Numbered from the stretch's first letter, positions 33,295 to 42,621 are shown. The stretch is DNA of 64,000 nt from Antarcticimicrobium sp. (GCF_029212575.1 NZ_JARGPK010000058.1:56495-120494), one strand, 5' to 3'. Notes: generated by a model from the sequence alone, not told the origin. Program-made: numbers and translations.

Positions 33295-34607
33295 GCGCCT
33301 TTGAGATCGGCCTCTATTCGTTTCCTGCGTTGATGGTGCTGATCTTTCTGCGAGTGCCGATCGGTCTGGCGATGTTCATTGTCGGGCTGGTGGGGCTTTC
33401 CATCGTTACCGGCAGCTCGAAAATGGCCCTGATCCGGCTGAAAAGCGAAACCTATTCCAACTATTCCTCGTATTCCCTGAGCATCGTGCCGATGTTCCTG
33501 CTGATGGGCTATTTCGCCACGCTGGGCGGGATGAGTTCGGCACTGTTCAAGGCTGCCGAGGGCTTTCTTGGACACCGTCGGGGCGGTGTCGCGATGGCGG
33601 CAATCGGGGCCTGCGCCGGGTTCGGCGCGATCTGCGGCAGTTCTCTGGCGACGGCGGCCACCATGGGCCGTGTGGCGCTGCCGGAGTTGAAGCAATACGG
33701 CTATGCAGGCGGCTTTTCCACCGCGACGCTGGCAGCGGGCGGCACCCTGGGCATCCTGATCCCGCCGTCTGTGGTGCTGGTGATCTACGCCATCCTGACC
33801 GAACAGAACATCGCCAAGCTGTTTCTTGCGGCCTTCATCCCGGGGGTCCTGGCGGCGCTCGGCTATGTCCTTGCGATATCCATCTATGTGCGGGTGCATC
33901 CCGATGCCGCCGGGACCAAGCCGCCCGTGCCGATGGCACAACGCATTCGCGCCCTGATCGACGTGTGGCCTGTGCTGCTGGTCTTTGGGCTGGTCGTGGG
34001 CGGCATCTACAAGGGCTGGTTCACCCCGACAGAAGGTGCTGCGGTCGGTGCGCTCGGGACCGGTTTGATCGCCTGGCTGAATGGCGGGCTGACCTGGCAG
34101 ACACTGATAGAAAGCTTCATCGCGACGGCCCGTTCGACCGCGATGGTGTTCTTCATCATTCTGGGCGCGGCGTTCTACAACGGTTTTCTGGCGCTGACGC
34201 AGGTGCCTCAGCAAATGTCGGTTTACGTGGTCAGCCAGGGGTTCAGCCCAATGGGCGTTCTGACGGTGATCCTGGTGTTCTACCTGATCTTTGGCTGTCT
34301 GATGGACAGCCTGTCGATGATCCTGCTGACGGTGCCGATCTTCTTTCCAGTGATCTCGGAGTTGGATTTCGGCATGAGTGCCGAGCATGTAGCGATCTGG
34401 TTCGGCATCCTGGTTCTGATCGTGGTCGAGGTCGGGCTGATCACGCCACCGGTAGGAATGAACCTGTTTGTCATCAATACGATGGATCAGAAGACGCCGA
34501 TCGTTGAGACCTACAAAGCCGTTGTCTATTTCGTAGCCACCGACCTGCTGCGCGTGGCGATCCTGGTGATGTTTCCGGCGATCACGCTGTTTCTCTTGCC
34601 CGGTTGA
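33291..34607 (+). CDS. TRAP transporter large permease (DctM type)
   Basis: 438 residues, usual DctM length, with about 12 helices. Family motifs: LSIVPMFLLMGYFATLGG, GACAGFGAICGSSLATAAT, PPSVVLVIYAILTEQNIAKL, TEGAAVGALGTGLIAW and LITPPVGMNLFVI. It is the transport-conducting subunit of the importer. Insertion-sequence debris starts less than 70 bases after its stop, marking the right border of the aromatic island. Confidence 0.93.
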   Translation: MSAFEIGLYSFPALMVLIFLRVPIGLAMFIVGLVGLSIVTGSSKMALIRLKSETYSNYSSYSLSIVPMFLLMGYFATLGGMSSALFKAAEGFLGHRRGGVAMAAIGACAGFGAICGSSLATAATMGRVALPELKQYGYAGGFSTATLAAGGTLGILIPPSVVLVIYAILTEQNIAKLFLAAFIPGVLAALGYVLAISIYVRVHPDAAGTKPPVPMAQRIRALIDVWPVLLVFGLVVGGIYKGWFTPTEGAAVGALGTGLIAWLNGGLTWQTLIESFIATARSTAMVFFIILGAAFYNGFLALTQVPQQMSVYVVSQGFSPMGVLTVILVFYLIFGCLMDSLSMILLTVPIFFPVISELDFGMSAEHVAIWFGILVLIVVEVGLITPPVGMNLFVINTMDQKTPIVETYKAVVYFVATDLLRVAILVMFPAITLFLLPG

Positions 34608-34674
34608 GGTGGGGAAGACCCGGGCAGAAATCGCGGGAGCGTCGGTGTTACGGAAATCCTCGAAGGTCGGTGGC

Positions 34675-34821
34675 GGTGCTGTCAGACGGATGCGAACTCG
34701 TCTCTGCAAGGACATTAGGGCTGTCCCTTATGCCGCGCCGAGACCGCGCCACTCGGCAAGAGCGGTGGCCCGATTGAGCTTGAAATTGGTTCTGCTTTTG
34801 AGATGTCCTTCCTGGTTGAAA
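34675..34821 (-). mobile_element. IS6-family right-end remnant
   Basis: Terminal repeat GGTGCTGTCAGACGG at 34675-34689. Minus-strand translation inward gives HFNQEGHLKSRTNFK and LNRATALAEWRGLGAA followed by a stop, the C-terminus of an IS6-type transposase. At 34822 this is cut by the left end of an IS3-type element, so IS3 inserted into, or recombined with, an older IS6 copy. Confidence 0.78.
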
Positions 34822-35434
34822 TGGACCTGTCACGGTTTGATGCCGCTCCTTTGATAGCATTTACTGCAACAAAGGAGACTGACTATGGGACTGAAACGGA
34901 CAGACGAATTCCGCAAGGATGCAGTGCGGATCGCGCTAACCAGTGGGCGGACCACTGCCCGGCAGTTGATACGCAGTATCAATGAGTATCCGTATTGGTC
35001 AAGCCGGGTAACAGATCGGCCGTGAGCAATCGGATGAAGCGCGATCTGGCGATACGTGCCCTACAGATGGCTATCGCATTCCGCGCACCGGCGACGGGCG
35101 GCATTCAGCATACGGACAGGGGTAGCCAATACTGTTCGCACGACTACCGGAAAATCTTGCGAAAGCATGGGTTCAGGGTGTCCAAGAGTGGCAAGGGAAA
35201 TTTCTATGATAACGCCGCTGTTGAAACCTTCTTCAAAACCATCAAGGCCGAGATGATCTGGCGACGGTCATGGGAAACCCGGCGGCAGGCTGAGATGGCC
35301 ATCTTCGAATACATCAACGGCTTCTACAATCCGCAGCGGCGGCACTCAGCACTGGGCTGGAAAAGCCCTGTCGCTTTCGAACGAAAGGTGGACTAAACGA
35401 GCACCTGGAGCGGCACAAGAATGCGGCAGGTCCA
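34822..35434 (+). mobile_element. IS3-family remnant, orfA start joined to orfB end
   Basis: Ends are imperfect inverted repeats: TGGACCTGTCACGG...TGCCGCTCC at the left and the reverse complement of TGGACCTGCCGC...TGCCGCTCC at the right. Inside, ATG at 34885 starts an OrfA (MGLKRTDEFRKDAVRIALTS) that breaks off near 34980. From about 35020 to 35396 the C-terminal half of OrfB remains: HTDRGSQYCSHDY (second catalytic Asp), AVETFFKTIKAEMIW (catalytic Glu) and GFYNPQRRHSALGW. Roughly 600 bases including the first Asp are deleted, so it cannot move on its own. Confidence 0.82.
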
Positions 35435-35650
35435 GACATGATCCCGGCAATGAATGAAGCTCGTAAGGCAGGCCTTGAAGTTGGTTCGATCCAATTGGAT
35501 GCACCGGCGCAGCGTCTACATGATCAAATTATTGTGCATTACGACTTCATCCGAAACGTGCCGCAGCACTGATTTCAAAGTGACCCACTACCTTCAATCC
35601 CATTGCCTTGACAAGACCCCGAGAATGCGCCGTTACGGGCGCGACCGAGG
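35435..35650. other. Stretch with no recognised gene
   Basis: Between the IS3 end and the terminator of the srf cluster. A 44-codon frame from 35439 (ARKAGLEVGSIQLDAPAQR) ends at 35573; it has no ribosome site and I do not recognise it. Sequence is less GC-rich than its surroundings and is probably insertion debris. Confidence 0.4.
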
Positions 35651-35685
35651 AAAACGGGCCATGGCCTGCCAATTGCCACGGCCCG
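35651..35685 (-). terminator. Rho-independent terminator of the srf cluster
   Basis: On the minus strand CGGGCCGTGG pairs with CCATGGCCCG (10 bp, one G-U) around an 11-base loop, followed immediately by TTTTCC. It lies 45 bases after the stop of the last gene (35730) and is the clearest terminator in the window. Confidence 0.75.
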
Positions 35686-35729
35686 GAACCGACCGATCGC
35701 TGCAAAGGCGGCGACCGGCATATCGGATA

Positions 35730-37007
35730 TCAATCGCCGAGGTTGAAGATCGGCAGTTCCGCGTTGAGCGCGTTCGCCGCGCCGCCGGAGGCCGCACGTA
35801 GAACCGCGATCCGCTCGGCCGATTGGCCGGTCAACGGAGTGTCCCCGTCATCCACTGCATCCAGCGCCAAGTCCATCCAGCCTTGTGCCGTGGACGCAGA
35901 AGCCTTGGGCGTGCCGAAACCCTCGCGCAGGTGGTGGCTGATCATCTCGCCATAGGGCGCGATCCCGGCCCCGGCCAGCAGCACCGCCGAGCCGAATGCC
36001 ATCTCGGCATCGTCGATGCGATAGCCGACGCCCAGACAGACCTTTCCGGCCGAGATCAGTTGATCCATCGGGCGACCCGTGCCTTGCAGGAAGGTGCCGA
36101 CGCTCTGCACCACTGCGCCGGGGTCGTCCTGACCCTCGGCCCCTGAGATATGGTCGGCCATGACCTGTTTCAGCCCGTGGCACTGGCTCTCGACCTGCGC
36201 CTCGGTCATGTTGGCGATGGTCCCGGTGATCGCGGTGCTTTCCGACATCGCGTGGGTCCGCGCCAGGCAGAACTGTTCGTTTAGGGCAAACTCGCGATCC
36301 GCCAGCCCGCTGGCTCCGGTCAGCCCCCCGTTTGCAGCGGTCAGCAAATTGACCTCATTGCAATGTTCGTTGACCGAGCGGGTAACCTGCCCGACGGTGA
36401 AATCGGGCAGCGCGGCGGGCGCCTTGCGGGTCACGTCCGGCCTGTTGGGCTCAGCCACCGGCGGAGTCGAGGCGGGAACCGGCGCGGGCTGGGTCGGGGG
36501 CACCGGCGCGGGTTGCGGCGCCGGTTGCGGCGTCGCGATGCCCAGCTGTTCGTTGCGATAGGTCCGCAGCAGGCCTGGCCGGCCCTGCCTGGCGAGGATT
36601 CCGGCGTAGGGCGCCATATGCGAGGACGCCTGAGCGCGCTGATGGCTCGACAGCAGGAAATCACGCTCGAACTGCTCCAGCCTGCCGTCCGGGTTGAAGC
36701 CCATGTCCCCCTGATAGCGCGCCACTCCCGCGCTGGTCTTGCGACCGGCGACACCGTCGGCGGTGCCCACGTTGTAGCCGAAATAGTTCAGCGCCGTCTG
36801 CACCTGGCGGGTCTGTTCGCGCTGCGCCGCGCTGATCCTGGGCCGCGTTGTGGTGCGGCGGTGCGTCTTGCCCAACTCGTTTAGAATGATCCCGCCCAGG
36901 ATGGCCCCGCCCAGAACCTTGGCGGCGTCGCTGGCCATGGCGCGCTGCACCGGAACGACGATCATGGCTGACGCGACGAGGGCTGCGCAAATACGGCGAC
37001 CAAGCAT
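35730..37007 (-). CDS. Exported peptidoglycan-binding-domain protein
   Basis: 425 residues from the ATG at 37007 (AGAGG upstream); an in-frame start at 37052 would put the signal peptide inside. Signal peptide CAALVASAMIVVPVQRAMAS. Residues about 55-120 form a PG_binding_1-type domain (VQTALNYFGYNVGTADG, VARYQGDMGF). A proline-rich linker (PAPQPAPVPPTQPAP) leads to a C-terminal domain with conserved-looking cysteines (NEHCNEVN, EQFCLARTH, SQCHGLK, KVCLGVGY) that I do not recognise. Last gene of the srf cluster; separated by 188 bases from the gene upstream, so it could have its own promoter. Likely anchors the system to the cell wall. Confidence 0.75.
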   Translation of the reverse strand: MLGRRICAALVASAMIVVPVQRAMASDAAKVLGGAILGGIILNELGKTHRRTTTRPRISAAQREQTRQVQTALNYFGYNVGTADGVAGRKTSAGVARYQGDMGFNPDGRLEQFERDFLLSSHQRAQASSHMAPYAGILARQGRPGLLRTYRNEQLGIATPQPAPQPAPVPPTQPAPVPASTPPVAEPNRPDVTRKAPAALPDFTVGQVTRSVNEHCNEVNLLTAANGGLTGASGLADREFALNEQFCLARTHAMSESTAITGTIANMTEAQVESQCHGLKQVMADHISGAEGQDDPGAVVQSVGTFLQGTGRPMDQLISAGKVCLGVGYRIDDAEMAFGSAVLLAGAGIAPYGEMISHHLREGFGTPKASASTAQGWMDLALDAVDDGDTPLTGQSAERIAVLRAASGGAANALNAELPIFNLGD

Positions 37008-37195
37008 GACAATACCTCTCTGCGGTTCCGCCCCGGAACAATCGCGAGGCAAGTCTCGAAATCCAAATTTACTACCGTTTTAGGGGAACAGAGACGGTTT
37101 GGCATGTCAAGGTCCATGCCGCCCAAACGGGCTGTCGACAGCCACGCACCTCGCCCCGCGCAGCGGCCATTTGCCCTCTCCGTGCGTCCCGTCCC

Positions 37196-38770
37196 TCAGT
37201 TCAGGGCGACCTCCAACAGCGTCGCGCTGTCCATGTCGGGTCGCTGGGCATAGACCGCCAGATCGTCCCAGAACCGCGCCAGCATCGCAGCGGTCCGCGT
37301 CTGGCCCGACAGCGACAATTCCTCGCTCAGCACCGCATAGGCGCGGCCTCGCGCCTCGGCGGGAATATCGGCCATTAGGGTCTCCAGCGCGGCGCTAAGA
37401 GACAGAAGATAGGTCTCCTGCAGGCGCCGCATGTCCTCCAGCTGGCTCAGATGGCCCTGCACCTGCCGGTTGAACATCTCGCTCTTGCGACCAGGCTGCG
37501 AGATCAGCATGCGGATGCTTCCCTGCTTGGCCTGGATCGCGTCGGCATTCTCGAGGATGGTCTCGACGAAGACCGCTCCCGCCAGCAGTGTGGCCCGCGC
37601 CGATTGCGCCAGCGCAGTCTGTACCCGGTCGCGCGAGCGGCGGAACTCCAGCTGCAACTCGCTCAGTGCCCGGGCGCGGGAGGGGTCGGGCTCTGCCTCG
37701 ATCAGGCCGGCGAGTCGAGCCGCCGGGTCGGCTTCGGTCTCAGCGTCCTGCTGCGCGGTGGCCTGCGCGATCCAGCGATCGCGAATCTCGGCCAGTCGGG
37801 CGTCCGAGGTCACCACCGGCGCCGACAGGACCAGCCGCATGCCAAAGCCCGTGCCCGACAGCGGCGCGCCGGTGGCGGCGTCGAAAGGCGGGTATTCGGT
37901 GCGCTGCGCGCTGTAGATCTGGTCAGCGGTGGAAAAAACCGACCCGCCGCGCGTGACGACCCCACCCGCCTGCCCATGCACGCGGCCTACGGCGTTGAGG
38001 CGGAAAGGTTCGATCACCAGCTCTTCGGCATTTCCATAGACGTCGAACAGCCCGAGCGGATTGGGCGCGCGCAACCCCACAGGCCCCAGCCGCCCGGCCG
38101 CCGATCCCGCGCCCTGGTGCAGCGCGTAGTCACCCATCGTGCCCTCGTCGAAGAAGACCGGCGCGCCGAACAGACTGGCATCCACCTTGGCCCCGCCGCG
38201 CGCGGCATATTCCCACTCGGCCTCGGTCGGCAGACGCAGGAAGGCCGGTGCATCGCCCGAGCGCGGCAGCGTCTCCGGTGCATTGGCAATCAGCCAGCCG
38301 GTGTAATCGCGCGCCAGCGCGACCGCCCGGAACCAGTCCAATCCGCCCTGCGCCAGTCGGGCGCGGCGGCCGGGATCGGCGCAGTCTCCGGCCAGCGCGC
38401 GCGCCTGGCCCTGGGTGAGTTCATAGCGCGCGATGTAATAATATGTCTCGACGGCGTCCTCACCGGTGAAGGCGCCGCGCAGGAACACCGTACGCAGGTA
38501 TTCCGCATAGCCCGTGGCCTCGCCCGACTGGCCCAGCCGCACCCGCCGGTCGGCCAGCGGATCGGCGGCCGCCAACGGCACGGCGACCTTCTGGAACGCC
38601 ATCGCCGCCCCACAGGGCATCGGCAGGACCAGGTCGGCGGGCGCCTCGGCTGGGTCGTAGAGTTCGCGCGGCCAAGGCGTGGGATCGGACGCGTCCTCGG
38701 CCTGCGACGCGGTCGCGTACAGGGCTAGCGCGGCCATCCCGGCCAGAACGATGGCCCGCCCGCCCCTCAT
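37196..38770 (-). CDS. Exported formylglycine-generating-enzyme-like protein
   Basis: 524 residues. Signal peptide ALALYATASQAEDA. Residues about 50-320 have the FGE-sulfatase/SUMF1 fold: YYYIARYELTQGQARAL, LRLPTEAEWEYAARGG, FDVYGNAEELVIEPF, VTRGGSVFST and GFGMRLVLS. The cysteine pair needed for formylglycine formation is not visible, so it may be a ligand-binding relative, as in many FGE-fold proteins. The C-terminal 200 residues are helical and probably coiled coil (LSELQLEFRRSRDRVQTAL). Start overlaps the permease stop (ATGA). Periplasmic role in the srf machine is inferred. Confidence 0.78.
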   Translation of the reverse strand: MRGGRAIVLAGMAALALYATASQAEDASDPTPWPRELYDPAEAPADLVLPMPCGAAMAFQKVAVPLAAADPLADRRVRLGQSGEATGYAEYLRTVFLRGAFTGEDAVETYYYIARYELTQGQARALAGDCADPGRRARLAQGGLDWFRAVALARDYTGWLIANAPETLPRSGDAPAFLRLPTEAEWEYAARGGAKVDASLFGAPVFFDEGTMGDYALHQGAGSAAGRLGPVGLRAPNPLGLFDVYGNAEELVIEPFRLNAVGRVHGQAGGVVTRGGSVFSTADQIYSAQRTEYPPFDAATGAPLSGTGFGMRLVLSAPVVTSDARLAEIRDRWIAQATAQQDAETEADPAARLAGLIEAEPDPSRARALSELQLEFRRSRDRVQTALAQSARATLLAGAVFVETILENADAIQAKQGSIRMLISQPGRKSEMFNRQVQGHLSQLEDMRRLQETYLLSLSAALETLMADIPAEARGRAYAVLSEELSLSGQTRTAAMLARFWDDLAVYAQRPDMDSATLLEVALN

Positions 38771-39963
38771 GTCCCCTCCCGCAGCACGCTGGCCGGGTCC
38801 AGCTGCTGAGCCGCCCAGGCCGCCCCACCCGAGGCCAGCAGCACCAGCCCCAGCACCGCGCCACAGATCAGCGCGCCCTGCCCCGGCCCGATCACCGCCA
38901 GCGCCGCCTCGCCCGGCAGCCCGTCGCCAAACAGTCGACCCGCCAGGCGCCCGGCCAGCCCGTAGGCGGCGAAGGACAGCGCCAGGCCCAGCACGGCGGT
39001 CATCAGCGCCTGCGCCACGGGAAACAGCGCCAGCGCGCGGCCCGGCACCCCGATCAGCGCGATCCCGGCCAGCACGACCCGCTTGCGCGCCACCTCGCTC
39101 CAGAAGCCCAGAACCAGCGCCGCGCCGAGGCCCAGAGCCGCCAGCGCCGCGGTCAGGCCCAGCGCCATGTTCAGCTTGCGCCCCAGGTCCAGAAGCGCCT
39201 CGATATCGCGGGTGCGGGCCACCGTGGCAATGTCCAGTGCCGCCTCGATCCGCGCCTGAAGCGGAGCCACGTCCTCCAACCGGTGGGCATAGACCCGGAC
39301 GCCCTCATAGACCGGGGTGCGCTCGGCCAGATCCCGCCCGGCAGTGATCCCGTAATCGGGCAGCGCGTAGGAGTCGTAGAACGCCTCGATCACGTCGAGC
39401 AGCGGATAGGGCGCCAGAACCGACCGGCCGGCCACAGCCGCGTCATCCAGAACCGCCGCGATGTGCGCCACCAGCAAAAGTTGCCGGGGCCGCCCCTCGG
39501 CCTGGCTGATCAGTTGCACCGCCTGCCCTTCGCTCAGTTCCAGCAGCCGCGCCAGGCGCGCGCTCACCGCCACCTCGCCCTCGGCCAGTCCGATGCCCTC
39601 GGGCAGGGTAGGATCCCCCGCCCCCGAGGGTACGACCAGCGCAGTGACGATCCGCCCCCCGCCCGCCGCGCGGACGTTCATGTAGTCGAACTGCCCGCGC
39701 ACCTTGGGCGTGAGAAAGGCGATCTCGGGCCAGTCGTGCAGGCCGGCCAGGTCGGCCTCGGTGAAGGACCCATTGCCCGCCGTGTCGATCTGAAGATTCG
39801 CAGGATCGGCCAGCATCTCGCCGATCAGCGCCTGATAGACCCCATTCTTCACCCCGAAGAGCAGCAGGAGCGGCACGAGGATGCCCACCATCACCGCTAC
39901 GTTGCAGAGCAGGAAGAACCGGTCGCGCAACAGGTCGCGCCAGGCGAGGTCGAGGATCAGCAT
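38767..39963 (-). CDS. ABC transporter permease, FtsX/MacB type
   Basis: 398 residues. One N-terminal helix (FFLLCNVAVMVGILVPLLLLF), a large extracytoplasmic domain (about 40-260) and three C-terminal helices (LGLTAALAALGLGAALVLGF, VAQALMTAVLGLALSFAA, GALICGAVLGLVLLASGGA). This is the type VII (MacB/FtsX/LolC) topology, typical of mechanotransmission rather than import. ATG overlaps the ATPase stop by 7 bases. Should work with the ATPase to transmit force across the membrane to periplasmic partners. Confidence 0.85.
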   Translation of the reverse strand: MLILDLAWRDLLRDRFFLLCNVAVMVGILVPLLLLFGVKNGVYQALIGEMLADPANLQIDTAGNGSFTEADLAGLHDWPEIAFLTPKVRGQFDYMNVRAAGGGRIVTALVVPSGAGDPTLPEGIGLAEGEVAVSARLARLLELSEGQAVQLISQAEGRPRQLLLVAHIAAVLDDAAVAGRSVLAPYPLLDVIEAFYDSYALPDYGITAGRDLAERTPVYEGVRVYAHRLEDVAPLQARIEAALDIATVARTRDIEALLDLGRKLNMALGLTAALAALGLGAALVLGFWSEVARKRVVLAGIALIGVPGRALALFPVAQALMTAVLGLALSFAAYGLAGRLAGRLFGDGLPGEAALAVIGPGQGALICGAVLGLVLLASGGAAWAAQQLDPASVLREGT

Positions 39964-40688
39964 GGCGCCACTGCCTCCAACCGGCTTTCGGTGCCCGCCT
40001 GCGTGGAGCGCGTTGTCAGGTGCAGCCGGTCGATGCCGAAGCGCGCGACGCGGTCGCGGTCATGGCTGGACAGGATCACGCCACAGCCCTCGTCGCGGGC
40101 GGTTTCGAGAAACAGCGCCAGCACGGCGTCGGCTGTCTCGGGATCAAGCGCGGCGGTCGGCTCGTCCGCGATGACGAAAGGCGGGCGATGGGCCAGAGCC
40201 CGCGCGATGGCAGCCCGCTGGCGCTGCCCGATCGACAGCGCGGCCGGGCGCAGACCCGACACCTCGGACAGGCCCAGCCGGTCGAGCAGCGCGGCCACCC
40301 TGCGCGCGTCCCTGCGTCCGGTCGCGCGCTGGGTCAGGGCGACATTCTCGGCGATGGACAAAAAGGACAAAAGTCCGCCCGATTGCGGGACAAAACCGAA
40401 CAGACGCCCCCGCATCCGCGCCAGGGCGGCATTGCGCACCCCTGCGGCCCAGAGCGCCGCGAGATCGGTCTCGTCCTCCGTCTGCTGCCAGACGACTTGC
40501 GCCCCGGTCGGCGGCGGGCGCAACAGGCCCAGCATCTCCAGCAGCAGCGTCTTTCCCGACCCGCTGGCTCCGCTCAGCGCCACGGCGCGACCGGGCGCAA
40601 GGGTCAGGTCGTCGATCAGCAGCGCAAAGCGCCGGTCCCCGTCGCTCAGCCGCAGCGCCACGCCGGCGATGTGCAAACCCTCGCCCAT
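39957..40688 (-). CDS. ABC transporter ATP-binding protein
   Basis: 243 residues from the ATG at 40688; the open frame continues upstream to 40769 but that would overlap the vWA gene. Walker A LSGASGSGKTLLLEMLGLL, Q-loop FGFVPQSGGLLSF, signature LSIGQRQRAAIARALAHRP, Walker B PFVIADEPTAALD, switch His in LSSHDRDR. LolD/MacB/FtsE-like. The signature has IGQRQ in place of SGGQ. Partner of the downstream permease. Confidence 0.9.
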   Translation of the reverse strand: MGEGLHIAGVALRLSDGDRRFALLIDDLTLAPGRAVALSGASGSGKTLLLEMLGLLRPPPTGAQVVWQQTEDETDLAALWAAGVRNAALARMRGRLFGFVPQSGGLLSFLSIAENVALTQRATGRRDARRVAALLDRLGLSEVSGLRPAALSIGQRQRAAIARALAHRPPFVIADEPTAALDPETADAVLALFLETARDEGCGVILSSHDRDRVARFGIDRLHLTTRSTQAGTESRLEAVAPC

Positions 40689-40692
40689 TGCC

Positions 40693-42621
40693 TCAGGGCA
40701 GCACGTCGAAGGGCATGGCGAAGACATGCTCGCCATCCGGCGCGCCGTCATGCAAGGGTGTCCAGACATCCGGGTCCAGCAGCCACTTGCGGTATTGCGT
40801 CAGCTTCTGGCGCATCCCGTCCAGGATCATCCGCCGATTCATCGGGCTGCTTTCCCAATAGGCCCGGTCGATCTGCAAAAGCTGGCTGCGATAGGGTAGA
40901 TCCTCGAGAAATTCCAGCGCCCCGCCGAGTGTGTCGGCCTCAGTCGCCACCAGCCGGTCGGGGTTCTGCGCCATCCGCGCGATCACCCCCTGCACCTGCG
41001 TGAAGAACGCCGAGGCGTCCTCGGCGTCGCGCGTCTGCTCGCCCAGGTCGTAATATTCCGAAAGCAGGTCAGCCATGGTCGCCAACTCGTTCTTGGTGAC
41101 CAGCAGGCGTGGCTCGAAGGCCAATTTGCCCGGGTCTTCCACCGCCTTCTGCGAGACCCAGCCCTCGATCACATCGGGGGCCTGCGTGCCCTTTAGCCGA
41201 CCTAGGTAAGCCAGCCGCATGGCGCGTCCCAAAGCCTGCAACTCGTCCCCGGTGTCGTCGGGCTGCAGCACCGGCGCCTCGTCGCGAGCGGTGCGGATCA
41301 TATCGGTCATCACCGTGACAAGTTCGCTTACCTTTGCCTCGAACACCTCCGGCGCACCGTTTTTGATGCCGTAGTAATAGGTCTCGCCGTGAAACCGCGA
41401 GAGGTCCTGGTACTGGCGACGCGCATAGGCGTGCTGCGCCTCTCCGCCAGAGCGGGTCTGCAGGTGGAGGGTCATCATGGCCACGCCCTTGGCCTGTGCG
41501 GCGGCCTGCAACTCTTTGGGCCCGATGGGCGAGCGCGCGTTGGGATCGCGCGGGTCCTTCGGACCGGCATCGGTGACCAGGATCACGATCCGACTGTCGA
41601 AGGGATCGGTCCCGCCCGCGTCCCAGTCGGTCAACTCCAGCGCGTCCTCGACGCCGGCCAGGCTGTCCTCGTTGAAACCGGGCGAGCTGACCGTGGCCAC
41701 CTCGGTCGCCGCGCGGATGGTGGCCAGCACGGCGGTCTTGTCGCTGCGACGGGCCAGCGGCAGCAGCGTTCGCGTGCGGTAGTCGAGCCCCGGCGCGCCC
41801 TCGGGGTTGTCCCGGAAGGCCACCACGCCGAAATGCACCCGGTCGCCGATCTCGGTGCCCTGGATACCGCGCACGATACGCTCCACCGCCGTCTGCGTGC
41901 GCGCGATGTAGGGGTCCATCGACTGCGTGGTATCGAAAACGAACACAATGCCCACGTCGAAATCGTCCTCCTGCGGCGCGCGGTCCTCGCCCTCCTCGCG
42001 CAGCGGCACCGAGGCCAGCTTCATCAACAAGTTGTCCTCGTAGGTGAGAGGATGCAGGTCCTGTGTGAAGTCCAGGATCGGCATCAGGTAAAGCTCCTGC
42101 ACGATGTCGACAAATTCGGCAGGCTCAGCCGCCACGACGCCGCGCTCGGGCGGCAGGCTGTCTTGTTCGACCTGGGTCAGCAGTTGCGACTGCATCTCGC
42201 GTAGCGCCTCGTGCTCCATCAGCCATCGCAGCCGGTCCTCGCTCTCGAACAGGAGCTGGCGTTTGCGCCCGGCGGGGTTGGTGAAGGCGGCGACGATGTT
42301 CTGCTTCCACATTACCGCCGAGCCGGCGCGCAGCCAGCCCGTGGGACCAGAGGTGAGCGAGGGGCCGACCTGGTACCAGCCCGGCTCGGCACCATAGACA
42401 TAGAAGGGCTGAAAGGCAGGCAGGCGCCGGGTCGCCTCGCCGCCCTGCTCATCGAACAGCAGCGCATCGGGCCGGGTCAGCACGCGTTGATGCACGGTCT
42501 GCTTGCCCTCGACCAACAGCGGGCGATCCTGCGCGCTGGCGGGCCCGGGCGCCACCAGCGCGGCTGCCACGAGGACGGCAACCAGCGTCCGGGTGAGCGC
42601 CTCAGTTACAGTAATCGTCAT
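40693..42621 (-). CDS. Exported von Willebrand A domain protein, PpkA C-terminus-like
   Basis: 642 residues from the ATG at 42621 (CAGGAGGCCGCAC upstream), overlapping the previous gene by 20 bases. Signal peptide LVAVLVAAALVAPGPASA. An SH3-like segment comes next (about 35-105: LPAFQPFYVYGAEPGWYQVG). The vWA domain spans about 220-440, with IVFVFDTTQSMDPYIART as a MIDAS variant (D-x-T-x-S) and DSRIVILVTDAGPKDPRD as the strand with the third metal loop. The C-terminal 200 residues are helical. Related domains occur at the end of PpkA kinases of type VI loci; no kinase is present here. Probably a metal-dependent adhesion or scaffold protein of the srf machine. Confidence 0.82.
   Translation of the reverse strand: MTITVTEALTRTLVAVLVAAALVAPGPASAQDRPLLVEGKQTVHQRVLTRPDALLFDEQGGEATRRLPAFQPFYVYGAEPGWYQVGPSLTSGPTGWLRAGSAVMWKQNIVAAFTNPAGRKRQLLFESEDRLRWLMEHEALREMQSQLLTQVEQDSLPPERGVVAAEPAEFVDIVQELYLMPILDFTQDLHPLTYEDNLLMKLASVPLREEGEDRAPQEDDFDVGIVFVFDTTQSMDPYIARTQTAVERIVRGIQGTEIGDRVHFGVVAFRDNPEGAPGLDYRTRTLLPLARRSDKTAVLATIRAATEVATVSSPGFNEDSLAGVEDALELTDWDAGGTDPFDSRIVILVTDAGPKDPRDPNARSPIGPKELQAAAQAKGVAMMTLHLQTRSGGEAQHAYARRQYQDLSRFHGETYYYGIKNGAPEVFEAKVSELVTVMTDMIRTARDEAPVLQPDDTGDELQALGRAMRLAYLGRLKGTQAPDVIEGWVSQKAVEDPGKLAFEPRLLVTKNELATMADLLSEYYDLGEQTRDAEDASAFFTQVQGVIARMAQNPDRLVATEADTLGGALEFLEDLPYRSQLLQIDRAYWESSPMNRRMILDGMRQKLTQYRKWLLDPDVWTPLHDGAPDGEHVFAMPFDVLP

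Noticed and set aside
35439..35573. 44-codon frame with a RadC-like feel (LHDQIIVHYDF)
   Set aside because: Too short, no ribosome site, and the resemblance does not extend to the RadC metal-binding motif.
37451..38728. 425-codon plus-strand frame opposite the FGE-like gene
   Set aside because: No ribosome site or family features; the minus strand has a signal peptide and FGE-fold motifs and is coupled to the permease gene.
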